A DNA stretch of 64,000 nt from contig NZ_CM000745.1 in assembly GCF_000161455.1 (NCBI RefSeq), positions 4,231,519-4,295,518 of the forward strand. The letters are read 5' to 3'. Below are positions 34,720-42,378 of this stretch, piece by piece (positions within the stretch are counted from its first letter, which is position 1; every line of letters starts with the position of its first letter). The notes below the pieces were generated by a model. The model had not been told where the DNA came from, ran no database searches, and was given only the letters and a program-made list of their open reading frames with translations. The stretch comes from Bacillus pseudomycoides DSM 12442 (GTDB taxonomy: Bacteria > Bacillota > Bacilli > Bacillales > Bacillaceae_G). The translations under genes and the position numbers were made by a program.

Positions 34720-35898
34720 TTAGTAAGCTAAGCTGAATAATCCTTTAATATGTGATAAGTAACGAACGTTACTTGCTTCTTTCATTAATGATGCTGGTAA
34801 GCCTTTAAGTGGAGTTGAGCTTGCTCCGATTGTAGCAACAGCATCTTTACGACCTAGACTTGCAAGTGTTCCAGAGTTTACTGGTGCGAACTCTTCGAAT
34901 GCTTTGCCTTCTAGTGCTGCGTATAAGTTGTATCCAATTAACTCACCCATTTGCCAAGCGATTTGTGCAGTTGGTGGGTATGGACGACCTTCTGGACCGA
35001 AGACAACAGCGCTGTCTCCAGCAACGAATACGTCTTTGTGAGAAGTAGATTGTAGGTATGCATCAACAGTTGCACGGCCACGGTTTACTTCAAGACCTGA
35101 TTCACCGATTAATGGGTTACCTTGTACGCCACCTGTCCAAACGAATGTGTTTGCAACGATTTTTTGACCGTCTTTTAAGTCAATTTCATTGCCAGCAACG
35201 TTTGTTACAGGAAGACCTGTTAAGAATTTAACGCCGCGTGCTTCTAAGCTAGTAGTTGCACGTTCAATTAAATCGTCTGGTAATACTGGAAGGATTTTTG
35301 GACCTGCTTCAACAAGAAGTAATTTTACTTCTTTAGGGTTTACGCCGTGGCTTTTTGCAAGTTTAGGCATAATGTCAGCAAGCTCACCAACTAGCTCAAC
35401 GCCAGTTAATCCGCCACCACCGATTAAGATTGTAGCATCAGCTTCATTTTTTGTTTTTGCGTATTCACGAATACGATCTTCAACATGTTTGTAGATTTTG
35501 TTTGCATCAGCAGCAGATTTTAATACCATGCTGTTTTCTTCTAGTCCTGGAATACCGAAGTAAGCAGTTTTACTTCCTAAAGCAACTACAAGTGCATCGT
35601 AAGATAAAGTAGTGCCACCAGCTAGTTTTATTTCTTTTTTGTCTACTGAGAATGACTCAACTGTTGCAATTTTAAGATCGATGTCTTTGCCTTTGAAAAG
35701 TTTTGTAAGTGGCATTGCAATAGCTTGTTCAGAAACGTTACCTGCTGCTAGGCGGTGTAGTTCTGTAATGATTTGGTGTGTTGGGTATTGGTTGATTACT
35801 GTAACTTGTGCTTCTGATTTGCTGTAATATTTACGTACATTTAAAGCGGCAAGAAGTCCGCCATAACCAGCGCCTAAGATGACAATTTGTTTTGACAT
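34720..35898 (-). CDS. ndh: Type II NADH dehydrogenase
   Basis: 392 residues. Two nucleotide-binding folds: FAD near the N-terminus (IVILGAGYGGLLAALNV) and NADH (ATILIGGGGLTGVELVGELA, about 160). The C-terminal FAD motif (KDVFVAGDSAV) and a membrane-facing tail are present. It oxidises NADH and reduces menaquinone without pumping protons. The upstream DUF1641 gene on the same strand gives the B. subtilis yjlC-ndh order, where Rex controls the operon. The TATGATATC spacing before the ATG is ordinary; a terminator follows the stop. Confidence 0.94.
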   Translation of the reverse strand: MSKQIVILGAGYGGLLAALNVRKYYSKSEAQVTVINQYPTHQIITELHRLAAGNVSEQAIAMPLTKLFKGKDIDLKIATVESFSVDKKEIKLAGGTTLSYDALVVALGSKTAYFGIPGLEENSMVLKSAADANKIYKHVEDRIREYAKTKNEADATILIGGGGLTGVELVGELADIMPKLAKSHGVNPKEVKLLLVEAGPKILPVLPDDLIERATTSLEARGVKFLTGLPVTNVAGNEIDLKDGQKIVANTFVWTGGVQGNPLIGESGLEVNRGRATVDAYLQSTSHKDVFVAGDSAVVFGPEGRPYPPTAQIAWQMGELIGYNLYAALEGKAFEEFAPVNSGTLASLGRKDAVATIGASSTPLKGLPASLMKEASNVRYLSHIKGLFSLAY

Positions 35899-35942
35899 AG
35901 TATGATATCTCCCGTCTTTACTAATTGTTGTTATAAGATAAA

Positions 35943-36383
35943 TTATTTATTATTGCGTTCTGCACTAATTTGAAGATAAGCATTGATAAAACGGAACATT
36001 TTTTGTGCTTGTGGATCTTTTAGTAATTTTAACAGACCGAAAAGACCGATAACTTCAGAGCTTTCTTCAGCACGATCTTTTGCTTCGATAGCAGTTGCTG
36101 CCATGCTTTTCACTGTATCTTTTACAGGCTCTACAATCTCTTGGATTGCGCCAACAGTGTCGCTTTTTAATACTTCGTCAGTAGCAACAGTTTGAGCGAA
36201 GTCATAAGACTTAGTTAAAATGTTAACAAGCTCAGTTAATTTTGGAAGTTGTTCTACTAGTGTAGTTAATGACTCTTGTACTTCAGGTTTTAACAATTGA
36301 TCAAGTACATCAAGTTGTCCTTGGCTAGCAGAAATTTGTAAAGATTCTTGTTCAGGCTTTGTTTGAGTGATAGTTTCTGGCAT
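35943..36383 (-). CDS. yjlC: YjlC-type DUF1641 protein
   Basis: 146 residues, acidic and helical, with the DUF1641 blocks (LVEQLPKLTELVNILTKSYD; VIGLFGLLKLLKDPQAQKMF). Members lie next to ndh or formate dehydrogenase genes; the role is unknown, probably linked to the NADH dehydrogenase. I chose ATG 36383 since AAAGGAGAA is eight bases upstream; TTG 36389 is too close to it. It is cotranscribed with ndh 44 bp later. Upstream there is one Rex-like half site (TTGTGAA on the minus strand, 36489-36495) but no full dyad. Confidence 0.88.
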   Translation of the reverse strand: MPETITQTKPEQESLQISASQGQLDVLDQLLKPEVQESLTTLVEQLPKLTELVNILTKSYDFAQTVATDEVLKSDTVGAIQEIVEPVKDTVKSMAATAIEAKDRAEESSEVIGLFGLLKLLKDPQAQKMFRFINAYLQISAERNNK

Positions 36384-36633
36384 CTCCAATTCTCCTTTAC
36401 GATAGCAATACTCTTATTTTTTTAGGAATAAAACATTCCCAAGTAACAGGTAAGCGTTAGCAAAAATTTGCAAAACTTTATACAAAGCTTCACAAAACGC
36501 AATAAAATGCCTTTAAACTTATGATTGCAAGTAGTAGACAATCATAAATTCAAAACCATAATTTCTTACCTATTATTTATGGACTGTCCGATACATGGCT
36601 TGTCCGTATAATGGAAACTTCCTTTATCGGAAA
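36384..36633. other. yjlC promoter region
   Basis: Contains the TTGTGAA half site (minus, 36489-36495). I see no gene. Confidence 0.5.
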
Positions 36634-36673
36634 GTGTATATAATATATATCTTATATTATATACTATATACAC
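36634..36673. repeat. AT-rich near-perfect palindrome
   Basis: GTGTATATAATATATA and TATATACTATATACAC form 16-nt arms with one mismatch around an 8-nt centre. It lies between yjlC and the HxlR gene and is not followed by a T-run, so it is not a standard terminator. Confidence 0.6.
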
Positions 36674-36791
36674 CCAGGTTAACATAAAAATGATCCCTAA
36701 TTATTTGACTTTGAGTCCATAACTTAGTATTAGCAAGGGAAAAAAGCATATATTTTATTTTACTGTTACCTAAAATATACTTAATTATAGA

Positions 36792-36841
36792 GAAAAAAAG
36801 GAAAAAACGAGCAAATGAATGTTCATTTTTTCCTTTTTTTC
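36792..36841. terminator. Bidirectional A/T hairpin after the HxlR gene
   Basis: GAAAAAAAGGAAAAAA pairs with TTTTTTCCTTTTTTTC around an inner TGAATGTTCA. It begins four bases after the HxlR stop codon. Confidence 0.75.
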
Positions 36842-36844
36842 TGA

Positions 36845-37195
36845 TTAAGATTGATCTGTTTGCGGGATAAGCATGGACGAATTCCCGTTCTTTTCAAGAT
36901 GGCACTCCCCCCAAGTGCAAAGGGAATCAAGAATCGCTTCTAAGGACCGACCGTAGTCGGTAAGAGAGTATTCAACTTTTGGTGGTACTTGATTATATAC
37001 CTTTCTTTGAATAACCCCATCTTCTTCTAATTCACGCAATTGCTGTGTGAGCATCTTTTGCGTAATGCCAGGCATTAAACGCTTTAATTCACTTGTTCGT
37101 TTTGTTCCTTTTGTTAAGTGACAAAGGATGACGACTTTCCATTTTCCCCCGATTACTTCTAAGGTTGCTTCTACAGGAATATTATATGTCTTCAT
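36845..37195 (-). CDS. HxlR-family transcription regulator
   Basis: 116 residues of winged-helix HxlR type (EVIGGKWKVVILCHLTKGTK; MPGITQKMLTQQLRELEEDG). HxlR proteins often sense reactive electrophiles or oxidants through a cysteine; Cys25 (VVILCHL) and Cys at about 93 are candidates. It is divergent from an MFS exporter/aldo-keto reductase pair, which it probably controls together with itself. The 319-bp intergenic region carries two related operator-like repeats. Confidence 0.9.
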   Translation of the reverse strand: MKTYNIPVEATLEVIGGKWKVVILCHLTKGTKRTSELKRLMPGITQKMLTQQLRELEEDGVIQRKVYNQVPPKVEYSLTDYGRSLEAILDSLCTWGECHLEKNGNSSMLIPQTDQS

Positions 37196-37236
37196 ATATT
37201 ACAACCACCTTTAATGAACTTTTATATAATCATATA

Positions 37237-37274
37237 TTACTTTTTAGTGCCTATAGCACTTTAAAGTACGTACT
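37237..37274. promoter_or_regulatory. Operator-like unit 1 (HxlR/MFS intergenic)
   Basis: TTACTTTTTAGTGCCTATAG followed by CACTTTAAAGTACGTACT. It is an imperfect direct copy of the unit at 37352 and includes GCACTTTAAAGTAC, one base short of a palindrome. It lies near the HxlR start. Confidence 0.55.
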
Positions 37275-37331
37275 GTTTTTCATGTTGAACATGTTTCATA
37301 ATAGCATACGTAAGATGTAAATGAGTAGTAC

Positions 37332-37388
37332 GGTACCAAAAAGTAACTATGTTACCTTTTGGTACCTATCGCACTTTAAAGTGCGTTC
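37332..37388. promoter_or_regulatory. Operator-like unit 2 with two palindromes
   Basis: GGTACCAAAAAGTAAC and GTTACCTTTTGGTACC (37332-37366) form a 16-bp dyad with one mismatch. It runs into the perfect palindrome GCACTTTAAAGTGC (37371-37384). The stretch from 37352 on repeats unit 1. The likely binder is the adjacent HxlR protein. Confidence 0.6.
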
Positions 37389-37514
37389 TTTCGAAAAAGA
37401 ATGAAACCATTCATAATAGCAGTTGTGAGCAGTAAAACTGTGTTTATTAGAAGATAAAAGGGCCTTTTTATCATACTATTATGATTGGATTTCTCATATT
37501 AAGGAGGAGTTCGA

Positions 37515-38732
37515 TTGAGTTCATATACAGTACCGTCTTCAGATGTTCAAACAAATAGAAGAAGTGTGTTTGCTTTATTAGCATTAGCGATTAGTGCGTT
37601 TGGAATTGGTACAACTGAATTTATTAGCGTCGGTTTATTGCCATCTATTTCGAACGATTTACATGTTTCAGTTACAACAGCAGGTTTAACCGTGTCTTTA
37701 TATGCACTAGGAGTAGCATTTGGCGCTCCTATATTAACGTCGTTGACAGCTAGTATGTCACGGAAAACGTTATTAATGTGGATTATGATTGTTTTCATTA
37801 TTGGTAATGGTATTGCAGGAGTGGCAACAGGCTTTGGTGTACTGCTTGTTGCGAGAGTTGTATCTGCATTTGCGCATGGGGTATTTATGTCGATAGGTTC
37901 AACAATCGCTGCAGCTCTTGTGCCAGAAGATAAACGTGCTAGTGCAATTGCTTTTATGTTCACAGGCTTAACAGTCGCAACTATCACAGGTGTACCAATT
38001 GGAACATTTATTGGTCAACAATTTGGCTGGAGAGCTTCGTTCATGGTTATCGTAGCAATTGGAATTGTTGCCCTTATCGCAAACAGTTTGTTAATTCCAT
38101 CTAGTTTAAAAAAAGGTACGTCTGTATCATTTCGCGATCAATTTAAATTAATAACAAACGGAAGACTATTACTTGTTTTCGTAATTACCGCATTAGGGTA
38201 CGGCGGAACATTTGTAACATTTACGTACTTGTCTCCATTATTACAAGAGGTGACAGGGTTTAAAGCAAGTACAGTTACAATCATTTTGTTAGTGTATGGG
38301 ATTGCAATTGCGATTGGAAATATGATTGGTGGAAAACTATCGAACCATAATCCAATTCGTGCATTATTCTATATGTTTTTCATTCAAGCGATTGTGCTAT
38401 TCGTACTCACATTTACGGCGCCGTTTAAGGTAGCAGGGCTCATCACGATTATTTTAATGGGATTATTCGCGTTTATGAATGTTCCAGGATTACAAGTATA
38501 TGTTGTGATATTAGCTGAACGCTTTGTTCCGAGCGCTGTAGATGTTGCATCTGCAATTAACATTGCCTCCTTTAATGCAGGGATTGCTCTTGGGGCTTAC
38601 CTTGGTGGCATTGTAACGAATTCATTAGGGTTAATTCATACAGCGTGGGTCGGCGCGATTATGGTAGCTGGTGCAGTCATATTAACGGCATGGAGTATGG
38701 GATTAGAAAAACGAGATCAGGTAAAAAGTTAA
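37515..38732 (+). CDS. MFS transporter, DHA1-type exporter
   Basis: 405 residues with twelve helices. The MFS signatures are visible: FGIGTTEFISVGLLPSIS at helix 1 and ALVPEDKRASAIAFMFTGLT after helix 4. This is the drug/sugar efflux (AraJ/YdhP-like) group. TTG 37515 follows AAGGAGGAG. The aldo-keto reductase starts 56 bp after the stop, and both face the HxlR gene, which suggests joint detoxification: reduce a toxic carbonyl and export it or its precursor. Substrate unknown. Confidence 0.9.
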   Translation: MSSYTVPSSDVQTNRRSVFALLALAISAFGIGTTEFISVGLLPSISNDLHVSVTTAGLTVSLYALGVAFGAPILTSLTASMSRKTLLMWIMIVFIIGNGIAGVATGFGVLLVARVVSAFAHGVFMSIGSTIAAALVPEDKRASAIAFMFTGLTVATITGVPIGTFIGQQFGWRASFMVIVAIGIVALIANSLLIPSSLKKGTSVSFRDQFKLITNGRLLLVFVITALGYGGTFVTFTYLSPLLQEVTGFKASTVTIILLVYGIAIAIGNMIGGKLSNHNPIRALFYMFFIQAIVLFVLTFTAPFKVAGLITIILMGLFAFMNVPGLQVYVVILAERFVPSAVDVASAINIASFNAGIALGAYLGGIVTNSLGLIHTAWVGAIMVAGAVILTAWSMGLEKRDQVKS

Positions 38733-38788
38733 TATTTATAAGTGAACCATATTATACAAATGAAAAGATGATAGGAGAGAAAGAGAAT

Positions 38789-39631
38789 ATGATTAAGAAT
38801 TTACAAGATCGTGTAGCGTTGCATAACGGCGTGGAAATGCCTTGGTTTGGTTTAGGTGTATTTAAAGTAGAGGAAGGACCTGAACTTGTTAATGCAGTAA
38901 AAACGGCGATTAAACAAGGATATCGCAGCATTGATACAGCGGCGATTTATGCAAATGAAAAAGCGGTAGGAGAAGGAATTCGCGAAGGTATTAAAGAAGC
39001 AGGTATCTCAAGAGAAGACTTATTCATCACTTCAAAAGTATGGAACAAAGATCAAGGATACGAAGAGACGTTAGCAGCTTATGAAGAAAGTCTACAAAAG
39101 TTAGGGCTTGAGTATTTAGATTTATATCTTGTTCATTGGCCGGTAGGAGGAAAATATAAAGATACATGGAGAGCATTAGAAAAGTTATATAAAGAAGGAC
39201 GCGTACGTGCAATTGGTGTGAGTAACTTCCAAATTCATCATTTGAAAGATGTAATGGAAGATGCAGAAGTGAAACCGATGATTAACCAAGTAGAATATCA
39301 TCCACGTTTAACGCAAAAAGAATTGCGGGACTTCTGTCGTGAACAAGGTATTCAAATGGAGGCTTGGTCACCTCTTATGCAAGGGCAGTTATTAGATAAC
39401 GAAACATTACAAGAAATCGCAGATAAATACGGTAAAACGACTGCGCAAATTATCTTGCGCTGGGATTTACAAAATGAAGTTGTAACGATTCCGAAATCAA
39501 CAAAAGAACACCGTATTACCCAAAATGCGGACATATTTAATTTTGAATTAACAAAAGAAGATATGGAACAAATTGATGCGTTAAATCAGAATCATCGCGT
39601 TGGTCCAGATCCGGATAACTTTGATTTCTAA
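38789..39631 (+). CDS. Aldo/keto reductase (YvgN/YtbE type)
   Basis: 280 residues, full family length from ATG 38789. Catalytic tetrad: Asp/Tyr in IDTAAIYANE, Lys in FITSKVWNKD and His in YLVHWPVGG; the NADPH phosphate site is in IPKSTKEHRI. B. subtilis YvgN reduces methylglyoxal and other aldehydes. The upstream ATGATAGGAGAGAAAGAG offers a longer start but also supplies the ribosome site for 38789. Second gene of the HxlR-controlled unit. Confidence 0.93.
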   Translation: MIKNLQDRVALHNGVEMPWFGLGVFKVEEGPELVNAVKTAIKQGYRSIDTAAIYANEKAVGEGIREGIKEAGISREDLFITSKVWNKDQGYEETLAAYEESLQKLGLEYLDLYLVHWPVGGKYKDTWRALEKLYKEGRVRAIGVSNFQIHHLKDVMEDAEVKPMINQVEYHPRLTQKELRDFCREQGIQMEAWSPLMQGQLLDNETLQEIADKYGKTTAQIILRWDLQNEVVTIPKSTKEHRITQNADIFNFELTKEDMEQIDALNQNHRVGPDPDNFDF

Positions 39632-39640
39632 AATGAACAG

Positions 39641-39676
39641 AAGAGAGGGGCACAAAAAAATTTGTGCTCTTCTTTT
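39641..39676 (+). terminator. Terminator after the aldo/keto reductase gene
   Basis: GGGCACAAA/TTTGTGCTC stem with TTTTT downstream. Confidence 0.8.
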
Positions 39677-39773
39677 TAATTGCAGAAAACTAAAAATTCA
39701 AACAAATATTTACTCTGTATATGAAATAGGATATCTTAAATTTATAATATGAAATTTTCCTAGGGAGGCACAT

Positions 39774-40334
39774 ATGAACAATCATCGTACAAATCATTTC
39801 CGCATGTTAATTGTTACTGCACTATTTGCTGCTATTATTGGTATTTTGGCCCAAGTTACAATTCCTCTGCCGCTCGTTCCGATAACAGGACAAACATTAG
39901 CGATTGGTCTTACTGCTACAATTTTGGGTTCACGTTATGGCACTTTATCTGTACTGTTATATGTTTTAATTGGTGCAACTGGAATTCCTGTTTATGCTGG
40001 GTTTAGTGGCGGTTTATCCGTTTTATTTGGTCCTACAGGCGGCTTCCTATTAGCCTTCATTCCAACTGCTTTTTTAATTGGTTTGTTAACTGAGAAGACA
40101 AAGCTTACATTTTGGAATTCGTTAATGGCAAATGTTTTAGGAATGTTTGTGACATTAACGATTGGGACTGTATTCTTAAAGTATGTGGCATCGCTAGGAT
40201 GGCAAGTTGCTTTCATGGGTGGTTTTGTGCCCTTCCTTATTGTAGGCGTAATAAAAGCTGCATTAGCTGCATGGGTTGGGATTAAGGTAAGAGGAGCGTT
40301 AGTACGTTCGAAATTATTATTGCAAGAAAACTAA
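39774..40334 (+). CDS. bioY: BioY biotin transporter (S component)
   Basis: 186 residues, six helices. BioY signature blocks: AQVTIPLPLVPITGQTLAIG near the N-terminus and GGFLLAFIPTAFLIG. It binds biotin and works with an ECF energising module or, in some bacteria, alone. CTAGGGAGGCACAT precedes ATG. I see no BirA operator upstream, so regulation is open. Monocistronic, with a terminator after. Confidence 0.93.
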   Translation: MNNHRTNHFRMLIVTALFAAIIGILAQVTIPLPLVPITGQTLAIGLTATILGSRYGTLSVLLYVLIGATGIPVYAGFSGGLSVLFGPTGGFLLAFIPTAFLIGLLTEKTKLTFWNSLMANVLGMFVTLTIGTVFLKYVASLGWQVAFMGGFVPFLIVGVIKAALAAWVGIKVRGALVRSKLLLQEN

Positions 40335-40344
40335 ATGATAATAG

Positions 40345-40380
40345 AAACACGCGTAGAATGATCTCTGCGCGTGTTTTTTT
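40345..40380 (+). terminator. Terminator after bioY
   Basis: ACACGCG and CGCGTGT stem followed by TTTTTTT. Confidence 0.85.
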
Positions 40381-40475
40381 ATAGCGTCTTAAGAAGGGAA
40401 AAGTAATGTATAAAAAGACTTTTTAACTAGATACTATACAGTAGTAAATTTGTTATTTTATAAGGGGTTGTGAAC

Positions 40476-41378
40476 ATGAATATTAAACAATCGTATAAGT
40501 TATTGGTTGCTTTTTTGAGTGTTTTATTTGTATTTGCGAATTTATTATTCCCACTCCAAAAAGCATCGGCAGAAGTCATGGATCATACAAAGTATCAAAT
40601 GGATTGGAGCTACAGTAAATCAAAAAAGAAACCAATCCGAACAGAGCTTATTAAAACAGCAGATGGGAAAATTGCATTCTGCTTGAATGTAGATTTGAAA
40701 TCACCAAGCGGTCAAGATTTACCTGAAATAGGTAAGGTGGATATTGGGGTGTACCGCGTGTTATTAAATGGATATCCACAGAAGAGTCCACAAGAATTAG
40801 GTGTCTCTGATTGGAGAGAGGCGCATTATGCGACGCAGCTCGCTGTATGGAATGCGCTGGGACAAGTGGATATTAATGATTTAGATTTTCGTAATAAAAA
40901 TGTAGAAAAAGTAATGAAAGATATTGTTGCGAAAGCAAAGAGCAGTGAAGAAGTACAAGAAATTACGATGAGTGTTACGCCGTCAGAAAAGCAAGAAGCA
41001 GTATTAAAAGATGAGTTCTTCGAAACAGGTTTATATACGGTGCAAACAAATGCGAAAAGTGGAACGTACCAAGTGCAAGCAACTGGTGCGCCTGCAGGAG
41101 TTAAATTTGTGAATGAAAAGGGCGAAACAAAAACACAGTTTAATGTGGGGGAAAAGTTCCGTATTTTAATTCCAAAACAGACGCCATCTGGTGAATTTAG
41201 CTTTAAAGTATCAGGAACTTTAACAAAATTACAAGGTATCGCGCATAAAGGAACACCGAAAATTCAAGATGCGGTAGTTTTATTAGAGCGCAGTGAAGAA
41301 AAAACAAGCCCAGATTTAGCGGTAAGCTGGAAAAAAACTGAAGCACCGCAGAAACCGAATAAACCTTATAAACGATAA
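40476..41378 (+). CDS. Secreted thioester-domain (TQXA) protein without a visible anchor
   Basis: 300 residues. A signal peptide (1-32, cleavage after KASA) precedes a thioester domain: Cys69 in AFCLNVDLKSPSG and Gln121 in YATQLAVWNALG. These two side chains form the internal thioester by which surface adhesins of Gram-positive bacteria bond covalently to host or other targets. A second beta domain (about 165-285) follows. The tail (KKTEAPQKPNKPYKR) has neither LPxTG nor a membrane segment, so the protein seems to be released or held non-covalently. ATG 40476 follows AAGGGG at eight bases. Confidence 0.82.
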   Translation: MNIKQSYKLLVAFLSVLFVFANLLFPLQKASAEVMDHTKYQMDWSYSKSKKKPIRTELIKTADGKIAFCLNVDLKSPSGQDLPEIGKVDIGVYRVLLNGYPQKSPQELGVSDWREAHYATQLAVWNALGQVDINDLDFRNKNVEKVMKDIVAKAKSSEEVQEITMSVTPSEKQEAVLKDEFFETGLYTVQTNAKSGTYQVQATGAPAGVKFVNEKGETKTQFNVGEKFRILIPKQTPSGEFSFKVSGTLTKLQGIAHKGTPKIQDAVVLLERSEEKTSPDLAVSWKKTEAPQKPNKPYKR

Positions 41379-41409
41379 AAAAGCGCTGGCGTTTGCCAGC
41401 GCTTTTTTT
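41377..41409. terminator. Shared bidirectional terminator
   Basis: AAAAAAGCGCTGGC/GCCAGCGCTTTTTT, perfect stem between two convergent genes. Confidence 0.95.
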
Positions 41410-41415
41410 CTATTA

Positions 41416-42054
41416 TTATTCAGCTTCTGATACAACTGTAAAGCGTTCGTTCACGTGTTTTGGATTTTCAATTTCATCAAGTGCAGCTACAGCGAAGTCT
41501 TCGTAACTTACATAGCTGTCGCCTTTTTCGTTAACAAGAAGGTGGTCTTTACCAGCTTTGTAAGAACCAGTACGTTTTCCTAATGCGAATAGAGCAGAAG
41601 GACTAATGAATGTCCAAGTGATATCGTTTGTTTGTTGTAAAATTTCTAGGTTTTTTCCTTGGTTTTGAGCTGTTGCAAGATATTCTTTAGGGAAACCTGG
41701 TGTATCAAATACACGTGTTGTTTTTGCCTCATCTACAAATAAACTTCCAGCGCCTCCGACAACAAGTAACTTCGTATTAGGGGCACCTTTCATTGCCTCA
41801 ATTAATACGTTCCCTGCATCTACGTGAAGATGTTCACTTCCAGCAGGAGCGCCAAACGCATTCACGATTATGTCAAATGCTTGTATGTCATTAGCAGTAA
41901 GATCGAAAACATCTTTTTCTAAAACTTTTACATTATTCTCTGTGATTTTTGCGGCGTTTCTTACGATTGCAGTAACTTCATGACCGCGATCAAGTGCTTC
42001 TTTCATAATACGACTTCCAGCTTTTCCGTTTGCTCCGATAATTCCGATTTTCAT
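41416..42054 (-). CDS. NAD(P)-binding SDR-type protein (YwnB-like)
   Basis: 212 residues of the atypical short-chain reductase (NmrA-like) group: nucleotide-binding MKIGIIGANGKAGSRIMKEA, then VVNAFGAP-like strands and TWTFISPSALF. The catalytic Tyr-Lys pair of classical SDRs is not obvious. The ATG at 42054 has GGAGG seven bases upstream; the earlier TTG 42069 would contain that site. The strong promoter with a dyad over its -10 suggests repression by a MarR/HxlR-like protein and induction by electrophile stress, which is inference. Confidence 0.85.
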   Translation of the reverse strand: MKIGIIGANGKAGSRIMKEALDRGHEVTAIVRNAAKITENNVKVLEKDVFDLTANDIQAFDIIVNAFGAPAGSEHLHVDAGNVLIEAMKGAPNTKLLVVGGAGSLFVDEAKTTRVFDTPGFPKEYLATAQNQGKNLEILQQTNDITWTFISPSALFALGKRTGSYKAGKDHLLVNEKGDSYVSYEDFAVAALDEIENPKHVNERFTVVSEAE

Positions 42055-42146
42055 AATATATACCTCCAAATGTTTAATAGAATAAATACCTAAAATGTAT
42101 GTGCAAAAATGAATCGATGTAGTTAAGCAAGTTTGATACCACTTGT

Positions 42147-42182
42147 TGTAACTAGTATAGTTACAGAGTTAGTTTTTGTCAA
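42147..42182 (-). promoter_or_regulatory. Promoter with overlapping operator dyad for the SDR-type gene
   Basis: On the minus strand TTGACA (42177-42182), a 17-bp spacer and TATACT (42154-42159). TGTAAC-N7-GTTACA (42147-42165) spans the -10. A repressor bound there would block polymerase. Confidence 0.8.
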
Positions 42183-42378
42183 TCGCTTTGTTTATGAAAA
42201 ATATTTCTTCAAGTAGTATGTGCGTTTCTAAAAATAAGAAGTCATATTTCTTAACAAGTAACACGATTGTGTTATAAAACCTAACATTTGGAAGCGATAA
42301 TCTGTCGAAAAATGTTGATTTTTGAATATTTTTTAAATATAATTCAATTTATGAGAAGAAAAGGGAGGGACTAATCGT
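42183..42378. other. Promoter side of the symporter gene
   Basis: AT-rich. No gene or regulatory site that I can name. Confidence 0.4.

Noticed and set aside
36486..36510. Rex operator upstream of yjlC-ndh.
   Set aside because: One half site (TTGTGAA) is clear, but the opposite half is missing at the expected distance.
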